From positions 1-64,000 of the forward strand of contig NC_049992.1 of assembly GCF_000003815.2 (NCBI RefSeq): a stretch of 64,000 bases of DNA. Reading direction: 5' to 3'. This document shows positions 1-11,600 of the stretch, piece after piece. Positions within the stretch are counted from its first letter, which is position 1. Every line of letters begins with the position of its first letter. A program made the position numbers and the translations under genes. Source of the DNA: Branchiostoma floridae (lineage: Eukaryota > Chordata > Leptocardii > Amphioxiformes > Branchiostomatidae). The notes below the pieces were generated by a model. The model was given only the letters and a program-made list of their open reading frames with translations, had not been told where the DNA came from and made no database searches.

Positions 1-440
1 TGTAGCAGCAGAGCACCGTGTCAGTGGACTACTAACACTACCCCAGACCTGCTACTGCTACTAGGTACGTCTGGACAAAGGGGAGAGGTTTGAAGTTAGA
101 CTGATTGCGACTGCAGAGAGTTCAGATCACAGCAGCAGCAGAGCACAGTGTCAATGGACCACTAACACTACTACAGACCTACTACATGTACTACTACTAC
201 TACTAGATACGTCTCCGAGGTACGACCGGAAAAAGTGGAGAGATTTGAAGAACAATACTGATTGCGACTGCAGGGAGTTAAGACCACTGCAGCAGCAGAG
301 CACAGTGTCAGTGGACTACTAACACTACTACAGACCTACTACATGCACTAGTATTAGATACGTCTCAGATACGACAGGATAAAGTCAGAAGAGGTTTGAA
401 GACAGCCTGATTACGACTGCAGGGTCACGGTTCAGACCAC
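1..440. repeat. Imperfect tandem repeat, unit about 130-160 bp
   Basis: Three diverged copies of a block that starts GCAGCAGAGCAC (near 5, 137 and 293), continues with GTGTCARTGGAC and an ACTAACACTAC tract, and ends in a CTGCAG-containing segment. A fourth, degraded start is visible near 430. It has no coding character and lies upstream of the Gly-rich gene. Confidence 0.75.
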
Positions 441-960
441 TACCGCAGCCGAAAACACAGTTGACTACATTTAACTACTACTACCACCACTACTGATACT
501 ACTACCACTACTTCTACTAGATGCATCACAGTCATATCGCTGAGTGCTCTACTCCAGATTGCTAATCCCAAAGCAAGGCGAGGGGAGAGCGAAAAGAGCC
601 ACTTTATCCGTACCATCACCCGCCCTCTTGAGCTGTAAGAAAAGGAAAGGCATCACATTCTGCTAGAAGCAGAGAGCATATACGAGACATAGAACATAGC
701 AAAGGACAGCAGAGACACGTATATCACCACGCTAGCCGGAATGAGAGATCAGCAAACAGGTGTACATGGCCTTCTCACGGTACATTGAGAGTACACACAA
801 ATTCGACGTGCTCTCCTAGAAATTGTAACCTCCGGCAAGTCTCAAGCACAGGTGACCAAAATAACGATAGACAGATAGACAATATTGACTCGAAACTGAA
901 TCAAGTGAAACCCAGCACCAAGAGACCACGTCTAGCGAAGTAATAGACGTCAAAGAAGGA

Positions 961-1070
961 TAACCTGTGTTTACACAATCTCTCGCTGGCTGGGGTTAAT
1001 GACCCCCTCCCCTCCTAGGTGGTGGCAACTGTAAGGCCGACCGCTAGGAGCGCGATTTTAGTCAGGCAAC
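961..1070 (+). mobile_element. Short DNA element (MITE-like), about 110 bp
   Basis: A closely related copy lies at about 27780-27880 in the opposite orientation. Both end in a short inverted CCTG-type terminus (TAACCTG... and ...CAGGCAA). This copy ends only 15 bp before the ATG of the Gly-rich gene, so it probably makes up part of that gene's 5' UTR or promoter. The 27.8-kb copy shows an 8-bp target duplication, which suggests a hAT-like origin (inference). Confidence 0.7.
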
Positions 1071-1085
1071 AAACGGCAACGATCA

Positions 1086-2416
1086 ATGGGTGACTGTGGG
1101 GGTGGGGGTGGCGGTTGTGACGGTGGTGGGGGAGGGGGTGGTGGTGGGGGAGGTGGTTGTGATAGTGGCGGGGGTGGGGGAGGGGGTTGTGATAGTGGCG
1201 GAGGGGGTTGGGATTATGGTGGGGGTGGTGGAGGGTTTAGTGGCGGGGGGCATAGTGGCGGGAGGTATGGTGGCAGGAGGAATGGTGGCGGCACTAATCG
1301 TTGTGGGGGTGACTATTCTGCCTGTGCCGTGATCTTGTGCTTGCTCGCCTTCACTCCTGGGTTTTGCCTAATCGCCATTGATGCCGGATTTAAAGGCGAT
1401 CCTGCTGGGACCTTTGCTAAAATGGGATACGTGTTTTTGACCGTGGGTCTTCTAATTGGCTCGTGTGTGTTTCGGCGTTGGTACAAACGGAAAAAGCGGA
1501 TTAAAAGGCTGCATCGACAACCGGAAATATCAACGGTGACATCTACAGTCCCCCCGGCGGATGTCACAGGTACTGCACCCACCGCCATGACGCATCCAAC
1601 ATCGGTTTTTATCGAACCGTCGACAGGCCCTGCAGTTCAAACCCAGGCCGCAGGGGGCGCTCCAGTGCCCAGGGGACCGTACCAATCACACTCTCCATAC
1701 CAGTCAAGGTAACCATTCTTATACTTTCCTAGAACCCCTGCTGGCACTTTGTAACGTTCGGTTGTCTTATATACTTTTATAACTGTACGTTATCACGATA
1801 GACTTTGGGTCATAGCAGATCTATGGGAGACTAGTTAATAGTAGCTAGTACTAGTATCCAAGGTACTGTGGCCGACACGAACAATGGGCAACACACCTAA
1901 ATTCCCTGTTCAGCACATCGATCTATTTTACCTGCTGAAGTCATCTATTTTACCAGCTCAACACACCAACACGCCTGTGTGTGTGACTGTGTGAACAGGA
2001 TAACTCAAGCACGGCTGGATGGATTGCTTTATTTCATACTTAGTGTGTTGGTAGGGTGTGATCATGACGAAAGCTGGAAACGATTCGATTTTGGGGGCCC
2101 CTAGCGGCTACTCTTGGTACTGCAGCGGAACGTCCAGTCTTGATGTCTCGTGTTCTGAATAAGCTATGGTCATGACTTTTTCGGTCTTAGATGGCTCTTG
2201 TTTGAATATATTTTTTAATGTATTTCTGTCCTTCATCGCAGCTTCCCCCTGGGGTTTACACCGCCCGGAAGTGGACCCCATCCACCAGCTGCTGTACGCG
2301 TACAAGGGAACTTCACCAGAACCGCTGCCCCAACGCCGACGGGAACACAAGATGGCTACAATCCGACCATAGTAGACCCTCCCCCTTCGTATGAAGAAGT
2401 CGTCGGTGTAAAATGA
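1086..2416 (+). CDS. Gly-rich protein with two hydrophobic segments and a PPxY tail (2 exons)
   Basis: Coding exons are 1086-1708 and 2242-2416 (265 aa). The donor is AG|GTAACC and the acceptor TTCATCGCAG|C; the split codon AG/C gives Ser208, and the joined frame stays open to TGA. Residues 4-70 are almost all Gly, with CD/CDS insertions. Two hydrophobic segments follow (about 79-98 and 113-129), then a strongly basic stretch (about 130-145: RRWYKRKKRIKR) and a Pro/Thr-rich tail. The tail ends in DPPPSYEEVV, a PPxY motif of the type bound by WW domains of NEDD4-class ubiquitin ligases. An AATAAA overlaps the stop at 2416-2421. No signal peptide is visible. The layout resembles small membrane adaptors with PY motifs, but I do not recognise the family. 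The start could differ if an upstream exon exists. Confidence 0.7.
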
Positions 2417-2421
2417 ATAAA
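2416..2421 (+). terminator. Polyadenylation signal AATAAA of the Gly-rich gene
   Basis: AATAAA overlaps the TGA stop codon (TGAATAAA). This would give a very short 3' UTR unless a later signal is used. Confidence 0.45.
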
Positions 2422-3043
2422 TGAACTCTGTTGCTCGACGACAAAGACTAAGACAGTGTTAGTAAAGTTTAGCCAGTTTATGACTACAACATGTAGTACT
2501 GACAAATTCCTTTTCTTATGCGTTTTGAACATTCCACCCATCTCAACCAATGATATAACATCCAAGGGACAAGAAGAAGCAGGATCTATATAACTGTAGT
2601 AGCTTTAGAGCTTATGTTTTAGATGAGAAGTATAAGAAACCAACTTTCTACATGTATTTTGTCACTACTTTTGTACTTGTATTCTTGTACTTATCCTAAT
2701 AGGGCATCCATGTAAAGTAAAGGTTATCATCATTATTCTTCACGATATGTATGACGGATGACCAAACCTGTTGAGTTAACGTTGTTAGGACGACATTGTC
2801 CACCACCAGATATGGTCTTCTTACACGAGACTTGTAGATTTAGACTCTGATATACATTAGAATACTAAAGATGCTTGTTGGCAAATGCTAAAGCCACAGC
2901 AAGTATAGTTACCTTGTGTTTTAGAGTACGCATAAGCCACAATAAACACGGCTCATATGGCAGGACTGAACTGGCCTAGGTCTGGCATGTGTTCGCTTCC
3001 GTTTATTTACCTTTGCTGAGAAAGCTATGTATTCGGGTCTGTC

Positions 3044-3060
3044 TGTTTGTCTGTCTCTGT

Positions 3061-3125
<65 letters not shown>

Positions 3126-3159
3126 TGCCTGCCCGCCCGCCCGCCCGCCCGCCTGCCCG

Positions 3160-3209
<50 letters not shown>

Positions 3210-3253
3210 TGCCTGCCAGGCCTGTCTGTCTGCCCGCCTGTCTGTCTGTCTGT

Positions 3254-3318
<65 letters not shown>

Positions 3319-3357
3319 TGCCTGCCAGGCCTGTCTGTCTGCCCGCCTGTCTGCATT

Positions 3358-3388
<31 letters not shown>

Positions 3389-3410
3389 GCCTGCCTGCCT
3401 GCCTGCCTGT

Positions 3411-3445
<35 letters not shown>

Positions 3446-3454
3446 ACTGCCTGT

Positions 3455-3499
<45 letters not shown>

Positions 3500-3548
3500 T
3501 GCCTGCCTGCCTGTCTGCCTGTCTGTCTGTCTGTCTGCTGTCTGTCTG
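3044..3548. repeat. (CCTG)n / (CTGT)n tetranucleotide microsatellite, about 500 bp
   Basis: Long runs of CCTG are interrupted by CTGT and CCCG variants and by two copies of a GCCTGCCAGGCCTGTCTGTC block. The period of 4 keeps several frames open and produces artificial LPAC/AGRQ-repeat reading frames on both strands; none is a gene. It lies between the Gly-rich gene and lipoxygenase A. Confidence 0.95.
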
Positions 3549-4260
3549 TCGGCAGTTTATACAGGCTATGATCCAGAGGCGCAGTTACGGCCGTTTGTTA
3601 CAGAGATCATTATCAGTGCAGGAGATGTCACTCACAGGCATATCTGTTGGATCTGGACATTCAAAACACCAACAAAAATCCCGCCACACCGTCTGCTTCA
3701 CCCTTGAGCAAGCGTCATCTCCAGCCACTCCCGTGTCAGAGGTGAAACGTTGACATTTCAAGAGTCTCACTCTCAATTAACTTAAGTGAAAGAACAAGTT
3801 AGACACCATTTCATGCTGACGTGACTCCGCGGTGGATCGGCACTGACATATCTACAACGTTGTCGTCCTGTTTATGCAAGGTGGGGACATTTATATGTAT
3901 AAATATATCAACATATATTTACTGCAATGAGTCAAGATCTCTGAGGAAGGTTTGCCACGCTACGTAAAAAGTTGTTACATATAGTTTGAAAACCTGAGAA
4001 GAAAGTGTGTAGCTGTTGTGGCTGCTAGCTGAGTTGAAAGAGACTAGACCAGTTTTCAACGTTTCTCTCACTGGATGTTTCTTGTTTTCGAGCACAACAA
4101 ATAACGATGGAATGTTAACAAAATCTTGTTCAAAAATTGAAGAAGTTTATTTGTGTGGGAAATGCACGTAAGTGTCACAGTTGGTGGGGTACCTTGCATG
4201 GGCGTGACCAGAATGTCAATCATAGCCTGTGAATTTATGTTTATTCGGGTGAGCGACATA

Positions 4261-4555
4261 ACGTGTGCAATGGCCTAGTGGTTAGAGTGTTCGCCTTGCA
4301 TTCGGTAAGCCGTGAGTTCGATCCCCGGCCGAGTCATACCAAAGACTTTAAAAAATGGTACATGCTACTTTCTCTGCTTAGCACTCAGCACTAATGAGGA
4401 AGAGTATGGAAGTTAAACACACATCACTACCAGCGGACCAGCCCCCTGTTGTAGTGGCTTGCACATGTGTGGCCCAAGGGCTACAGAAATGGAGATGGGC
4501 GCCACCCCTACGCATCTGTTACTGATGTACGGGCAACTTTAACATAACGTAGCTT
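4261..4555 (+). mobile_element. tRNA-derived SINE (family 1)
   Basis: The head resembles a tRNA. The A-box-like segment is TGGCCTAGTGGTTAGAGTG near 4271 and the B-box-like segment GAGTTCGATCCCC near 4314. A body of about 230 bp without tRNA structure follows. The acceptor stem does not pair, so this is not a functional tRNA. The two RNA polymerase III boxes support a SINE. Confidence 0.75.
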
Positions 4556-4639
4556 TGCCTTGGAGCCATAGAATCAAAGAAAGATAACTCACATTCCTTC
4601 GAAAGTACTAATGCCAGGTTACAGTGTTGTTTTATTAAT

Positions 4640-4868
4640 ACCAGGTGGTTGGAAAAAAAGGAAAAATTGGACAGATATAGACAGATAACATGGCTGGGGA
4701 GTATGCCCGAGGAGTATAGTTTTCGACCTAGCTAACTCGTCTGCCATGTTATCTGTCCATTGTCCAATTTCTACTATTTTCCAGGGACCTGTGGAGCTGG
4801 TAGAGGCTAAGACTTCCGGATACGGACCTCATACGGACTTTAAAATATTCGCACGTGTGAACCCACCT
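4640..4868. mobile_element. Inverted-repeat DNA element (family M1), truncated copy
   Basis: The right part (CTGGTAGAGGCTAAGACTTC, then CACGTGTGAACCC) matches the right end of the full element at 7437-7745. The inner part carries the same CAGATAACATG / CATGTTATCTG palindromic arms. It ends about 20 bp before exon 2 of lipoxygenase A. The missing exon 1 of that gene may have been displaced by this or other insertions. Confidence 0.7.
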
Positions 4869-4888
4869 TTATAACGATTTTCTCCCAG

Positions 4889-5652
4889 GTCATGGACGTC
4901 CTCATCAAGACCAAGACAGGGAACTTCCTGGGTGCTGGGACGAACGGGGCGGTCTACGTCAAACTGGTGAGCTCGGACGGGAAGGAGTCTGCCGACCTGA
5001 TGCTGGACGTGCTCTGGAAAAATGACTTTGAACAGGGGGCAGAGGGAGAGTGAGTAGTAGTACATGTAGTAATGATTTATTTAAATTAATATTTACAAGA
5101 ACAAAGCAACAGCCTCACAGGCAGCCATATGCTTCTTGAATTATATTGAAGGTCACATTAAAAGTTCAATGCATCGGCTTCAGTTTATTTCAACTTGAGA
5201 AGCTTGTTGGTTCGCGCTTTGCTTTGTGTACGGAAGTCATGTGTAAAGTTCAATCCATCATTCCTTCATTTCCATTCATTCTTTTCCATTCATTACATCA
5301 TTCATCAATTCATTCCTTTATTCATTCTTTCTTTTATTCCTTCCTTCCTTCATTCTTTCGTCCATTCATTCATTCATGCATGCATACATACACCCATTCA
5401 TTCATCATTCCTTCATTTGTCCATACATTCATTCATTCCATTCATTCATTCGTTCATTCATTCATCCATCCATCCATTCCAGGTACTGGCTGAGTAACGT
5501 TGCCGTGACCGCCCCTATCCGCGAGCTGAAGTTATCACGTGACACCATCTACCCGCTGGACCAGTGGTTCTGCAGGTCCCTCTCCGTCCAGCTGAGTCCA
5601 GGCGAGAACGGTCCCACCTACTACTTCCCTGTGGACCGCTGGATCGGAGCAG
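4889..5652 (+). other. PLAT/LH2 domain exons 2 and 3 of lipoxygenase A
   Basis: Exon 2 begins [11 protein letters not shown] and contains [10 protein letters not shown] and [13 protein letters not shown]. Exon 3 contains [17 protein letters not shown] and YYFPVDRWI. This is the beta-sandwich domain that directs lipoxygenases to membranes, often with calcium. About 78% of exon 2 residues match paralog B (42 of 54). Exon 3 sits between two simple-repeat arrays. Confidence 0.9.
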
Positions 5653-8600
5653 GTCGGATTCAGATTCATAATTCAGATACATGATTCATGATTCAGATTC
5701 ATGATTCAGATTCATGATTCGTGATTCATATTCATGATTCGTGATTCATATTCATTATTCATATTCATGGTTCATGATTCAGATTCGTGATTCATGATTC
5801 AGATTCATGGTTCATGATTCAGATTCGTGATTCATGATTCAGATTCATGGTTCATGATTCAGATTCATGGTTCATGATTCAGATTCGTGATTCATGATTC
5901 AGATTCATGGTTCATGATTCAGATTCATGGTTCATGATTCAGATTCATGGTTCATGATTCAGATTCATGGTTCATGATTCAGATTCATGGTTCATGATTC
6001 AGATTCATGATTCAGATTCATGGTTCATGATTCAGATTCATGGTTCATGATTCAGATTCATGGTTCATGATTCAGGTTCATGGTTCATGATTCAGATTCA
6101 TGGTTCATGATTCAGGTTCATAGTTCATGGTTCATGATTCAAATTCAGATTCAGATTCTTGATTCAGATTCAGATTCATGATTGAAATTCAGATTCAGAT
6201 TGATGACTCATAATTCATAATTCAGGTTTATTCCATATTATCATATAGCCAGATGGAGTTGGCCAATCAGAGGCCCCCATTTCCCATGGGTTATCAGGCA
6301 GTAACCTCAAAAGTGGTCGGTTATTCTAATAACCGACCACTTTTTGGACCGCACCATTATACAGGGGACAGTCATGAATTTTTTTTGTACTGTTGTTTGT
6401 GTGTAAACCATGCATAACTGTCAAAAATATTATGATTGATTGGTTATGTTAATTAGGGCTCCACATGGGGAATATAGGGATACTTGAAAAGGAATTATGC
6501 TGATTTTACACATTTTCATTATGGCTTTCTAACGTGATTAAGCCGGTACCTTCCTAAATCACTTCATATATACGTACTTTGTCGTGCCCAAGTGAAAAGG
6601 CTCTGCATGGGGGGTACCAGGACTCCACTTAATACATGTAGTTTGTATTGCAAATAAGCCACATGTTGATGCTGATATGCTATATCACAAACAGATGATT
6701 AGTTAAAATTATTACTTAAATGATGATGATGAAATAGTTTAATGTTTGTATTATATATAGACACTATTGTACAATATATATATTGCAAATGTATTTTTAT
6801 GTAATGTATTAAAGTGTTTATTTGTTATAAATGAATTTGTGTGAAATAACTGTCAGTTGGATAGGCTATATGATAATAACGTTAATGCCCCGCCTTATCC
6901 TCGGTGTATATGGTGAGATAANNNNNNNNNNNNNNNNNNNNNNNNNNNNNNNNNNNNNNNNNNNNNNNNNNNNNNNNNNNNNNNNNNNNNNNNNNNNNNN
7001 NNNNNNNNNNNNNNNNNNNNNNNNNNNNNNNNNNNNNNNNNNNNNNNNNNNNNNNNNNNNNNNNNNNNNNNNNNNNNNNNNNNNNNNNNNNNNNNNNNNN
7101 NNNNNNNNNNNNNNNNNNNNNNNNNNNNNNNNNNNNNNNNNNNNNNNNNNNNNNNNNNNNNNNNNNNNNNNNNNNNNNNNNNNNNNNNNNNNNNNNNNNN
7201 NNNNNNNNNNNNNNNNNNNNNNNNNNNNNNNNNNNNNNNNNNNNNNNNNNNNNNNNNNNNNNNNNNNNNNNNNNNNNNNNNNNNNNNNNNNNNNNNNNNN
7301 NNNNNNNNNNNNNNNNNNNNNNNNNNNNNNNNNNNNNNNNNNNNNNNNNNNNNNNNNNNNNNNNNNNNNNNNNNNNNNNNNNNNNNNNNNNCAGGGATTA
7401 TCTCACCATATACACCTCGGGCCGGGGCATTAACCCTTTATTCAAGGCTTCACACGTGCGTGTATATTGAAGTCCGTACGAGGTCCGTATGGAGTTCTTA
7501 TAGCCTCTACCAGACTCCACAGGTCGCTGAAAAAAACAGTAGAAATTGAACAAATGTAGACGCATAACATACCAGAGGAGTTAGCTGTCCGAGTAGTATG
7601 GTTTGCGACCAGCTTACTCCGCTGGCATGTTATCTGGCTGTGTTTGTCAAATTTCTATTATTTTTCCAGCCCCCTGTGTAACCTGGTAGAGGCTAAGACT
7701 TCCATACGGACTTGAATATATACTTATACGCGCGTGTGAACCCGGTGTGACAGCGATCTCGCCCCCCCGTGACCTCGCCCCCCCGGGAGGGGCGAGATCA
7801 CTAGTGTTTTCGCCCCCCTTTAGCGTTTTCGCCCCCCCACCCCCCATACCCACCAGTGTTTTCGTCCCCCTTAAGGACATTGCTTCTCGGAGGGTTCTCA
7901 AGAGCAACTACATATTAGGCTCGCTACCTGGTACTATGCTGCACCTGGGGAGTAACGTATATGGTGTGTTACCTGGCACCTATATGGCACCTCTTTACCT
8001 GAAGATGTTATACCTCGAAAGTCGATACTATATGGTTCGATGCAAACAAGCCATTGAAATGAAAAAGACGCTTTTTTTAGGAAAAAGACAGAGCTACCGC
8101 GAACGTATAAATAAACACCATCTACGGTACGGAATAAGTCAGCTACATGTTTTTAATTTGTCACAGTATTTTCTATTTGTGCAGGAAACATTTCCAAAGC
8201 ACTAACAAAAACACAAGTGAATAATAGTTTCTTATTATAAACGCTAACTACGCGCAAGTTCATATACCTGTTGCGAAATGCTACAAAAACCCTGATAAAG
8301 TACCACTCTTAAGAAACACGGGTAAAACACCTGATAGAGTTTCTAAATACTAGAAAAACAGTCATATTTGAGATAAAGATACCCATAGGCTAGGTGCATA
8401 TAACAAAATGTGCGATATTCTAATGAATACCTTATCTACATAACTGATCAAGACATTTCATACTTTTTTCTGGTCAATTCATGGTAGAGGCTTCATATTG
8501 GAGATATATATATGTAGGTTGCTTGAGGACATGTGAATACAATGAAATAAATCTTATGTCGAGACTCAAGTATATGCAATAATGGGAATACAAGGACCCA

Positions 8601-11600
8601 ACCCTCCTTGTCCGAAACAACTTCAACGACCTGGACCAGACGGCTATCACCATGGTTACCAGGAAAGTAACAGGCACCCTGTGGTGTTCGGTTACATAAT
8701 GTTGCAAATGGCTTAGTACACGTACAGAGCTAGAGGGGCTCGGGTCACTCTAGAAATTTAGAAATGTGTTGGAATAAGAAAAAAACACAATAGTTGCCAT
8801 GAGTGTTAGACTACAACATATGAATGTAAACATTATATATTTTCTTGTAAATGTTACCTTTCTAGTTATCATTATTATTCTATATTTACATACGTTATGC
8901 CCACTCGCAGGCGGCTATGTGTGGCTAGTTCCAGGCGGCTGTTGCCTTCCCCAGGACGACTGGCACCCTCATGAGAGGCAGAAGGAGCTGTTAGTGATGA
9001 AGGAGCGCTACAAGTCCTTCAACCACACGGAAGGCCTTCTGCCAATGGTATGGGTGATCAATGTTTTTTGGCGACGCCTCAGGGGCGGAGCCGTTGGTAT
9101 AGTACTACGATTGAGTTGCCAGGAATTCTAATTATTCCACGAACGCATTCCCTAGAGAATTCGCTTTTGGCAACACCTTTTGCATATAAAATTTAGAAAC
9201 TGTAATTTCATTCTTGGGGCAAAGCATAGGCCGTTGCTTTTATGCACTATTGCAGGTTTTTAAAGATATATCAAATGATTTCAGATACTTTAAAACAGAT
9301 AATTTCGTTGCAATTGACATAAATTGTTGATGGTCACAGAAACAGAATTGTGAATTGTTTTAGGTTAGACATGAGTGGCTTTAGATTGTTTATGTTTCTG
9401 GTCCATGACCACTACCCCTGCCACCGGTAGATCTACTGGGAGATTAGTCGCGGATCTGCTTGGAGATATGTCTGGATACGGTGACTCGATTCTTCACTAA
9501 ATTTATCCACCCTCTTCGCTCTCTCCCACAGCTGAAGACACTACCTGCAGAGGCGTCTTTTTCGAAAGTGCAACTGGTAATTGTTACTTTATGTATGCTA
9601 AGCATTCAAATAGGAATCATTGATTAAGCTCGTCCGGACAAATTTGTTTTATTCACTTTACTTTACTCCAATTGTACGTTTGTTTGCATTGCATAACCGG
9701 TAAACCGCTTAAAGGCATAACATTAAGTTTCTACTGAAGAGAACGAGCTGCATGTCCGGACAGATTTGCTTATCCACTTTACTTTACTCCAATTGTTCGC
9801 ACACAGTCTACTTTGGTAGAGCTATTAAAATGCATCCCCTTAGGCCATGTTGATTTTATCATATGGATGACATCCAAGCGCGCATCAATTTTTGACAGTT
9901 TCCAAAATAAAAAGTAAAAAGAATTCAACCATACTCTAATTCATACCAAGAAGCTCCAAAATAAGCAAATTCATACCGTGGACTGCAAAACTAAACATCG
10001 AAAACGTATGCTAATGTCATAGAACATTGCAAGGTCACAGAAGATATGAATGAACAAAAATGAGGAATCTCTTGTTCGGTATACCATATTCTGTGTGTTC
10101 AGTCATTTGTTCAACCTTCCTGGCCACTTTGATTTCATAATGAATGCAACTTTTGTTTGGTCAAATTTTTTTATTCGCACGCTCGCATCAGTTTTTAGAT
10201 TCCCAGAGGATGTCGTCCATATAATCAAATCAGCCTGGCCTTATTTCTAAAATAAAAAATATTTGCAGGACTCCATGGTTAAGTCGGCGTCTATCCTTGG
10301 CATGACAAACTTGGACATTTTCTACGCAAGTTTCTTCCGTAAAGACGACGGCCGGTGGGAAACCTTCGACAGCATCGACCAAGTCTTCCCGCCAAGGAAA
10401 GTACCGAAGGTGGGTGAAATTGAACGACACAACAAATAGTTACCAACTTACCACCATCTCATGCTTGGCCTTTATCAAACAGGCCTTGGCAAACCGGCCT
10501 GGGATCTGTGCTTCTAACTTGCCAGTTTCCATACCTGGCTCCCGGAGCCTTTTTGGGCTAACTTATAGTACACATTTGCTGTTGAGCAGCCAGTCCATAG
10601 ACGACCCAAAAGGAAAAGATGATGCATCACCCCATACAAGTACCGTTTTCACTTACAAGAGGTTAACGGTGGTCACCGTGATGCAGTTAGAAGTGAGCTA
10701 TGAGACGTCTCCTGTCTCCTGAGAGAGACCGGTAACCACTTACAAGTGGCTCAGAGAGACGAGTCTCCGTCTCTCCGTCTCCGTCCTGTACAATGATACC
10801 ACGCACAGATACTCGCGAGACTTCGTTGACGGTACGAGATTTAGGGGCTCGGAAATTTTCAGGTATCTGAACCCCGGATTGTTGCCTCGTTTGGCCAGCA
10901 GCTGATCAAGTCGACCGATTCCATGGCGAGGTAAGCACCTTTTACTGATCATTTTGAAGTTAATAATCACTGCAACCCTCACTCGTTTGCCTTGTGAGTT
11001 TTTTTTTGTGACAAAGTGTGCGCGCTTCGGCCAGGCGCGGGTGAAGGGGGAGGGGGGTGGTACACACCACCACCAGTAGAAAACAAAAACAACAAAACAA
11101 TAATATTGTACATGTGATTGTGCTGATCGCAAGAATAGCCCACTGCTGTTGTTACTGGCCTGTTATAGCGGTCATTAAGCCCATGCATTTACAGTATTCA
11201 AATCAATTCACCTCAAACATGTAGTAAGACCATGAGTCGGATATACGATCGTTTCGATTCAAATTATTATCTCGATTTTGAGCTGTTCACTTTCAGAATC
11301 AAAATCAACCTGAATATACCAGAGAAATTGACACTCGTGTAGCATGTGGCAAGATGCAGAAAGCGCTATAGAGTACAAATGTATGTGGCATGACCATGAG
11401 AACATTTCCAAATCATAATGTTTGTCTCCTTGTGTATCAATTGAATGAATGGTCACAGATACAACCTTTGTCATTTTATTATAATCCACATATAGCTGAA
11501 TTGTCTCCAAAGTTTCTTGTCTCTCTCAAGTGTCATTGCATTTTCCCAAGGGTAGTCAGCTGTTTTGGAAATGTCAGGAATCTCTTTGTACAAACTATAA

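Noticed and set aside
2989-3753. Long open frames rich in CLPACLPA or AGRQ repeats
   Set aside because: Produced by the CCTG tetranucleotide array, open in several frames on both strands; no start context or domain.
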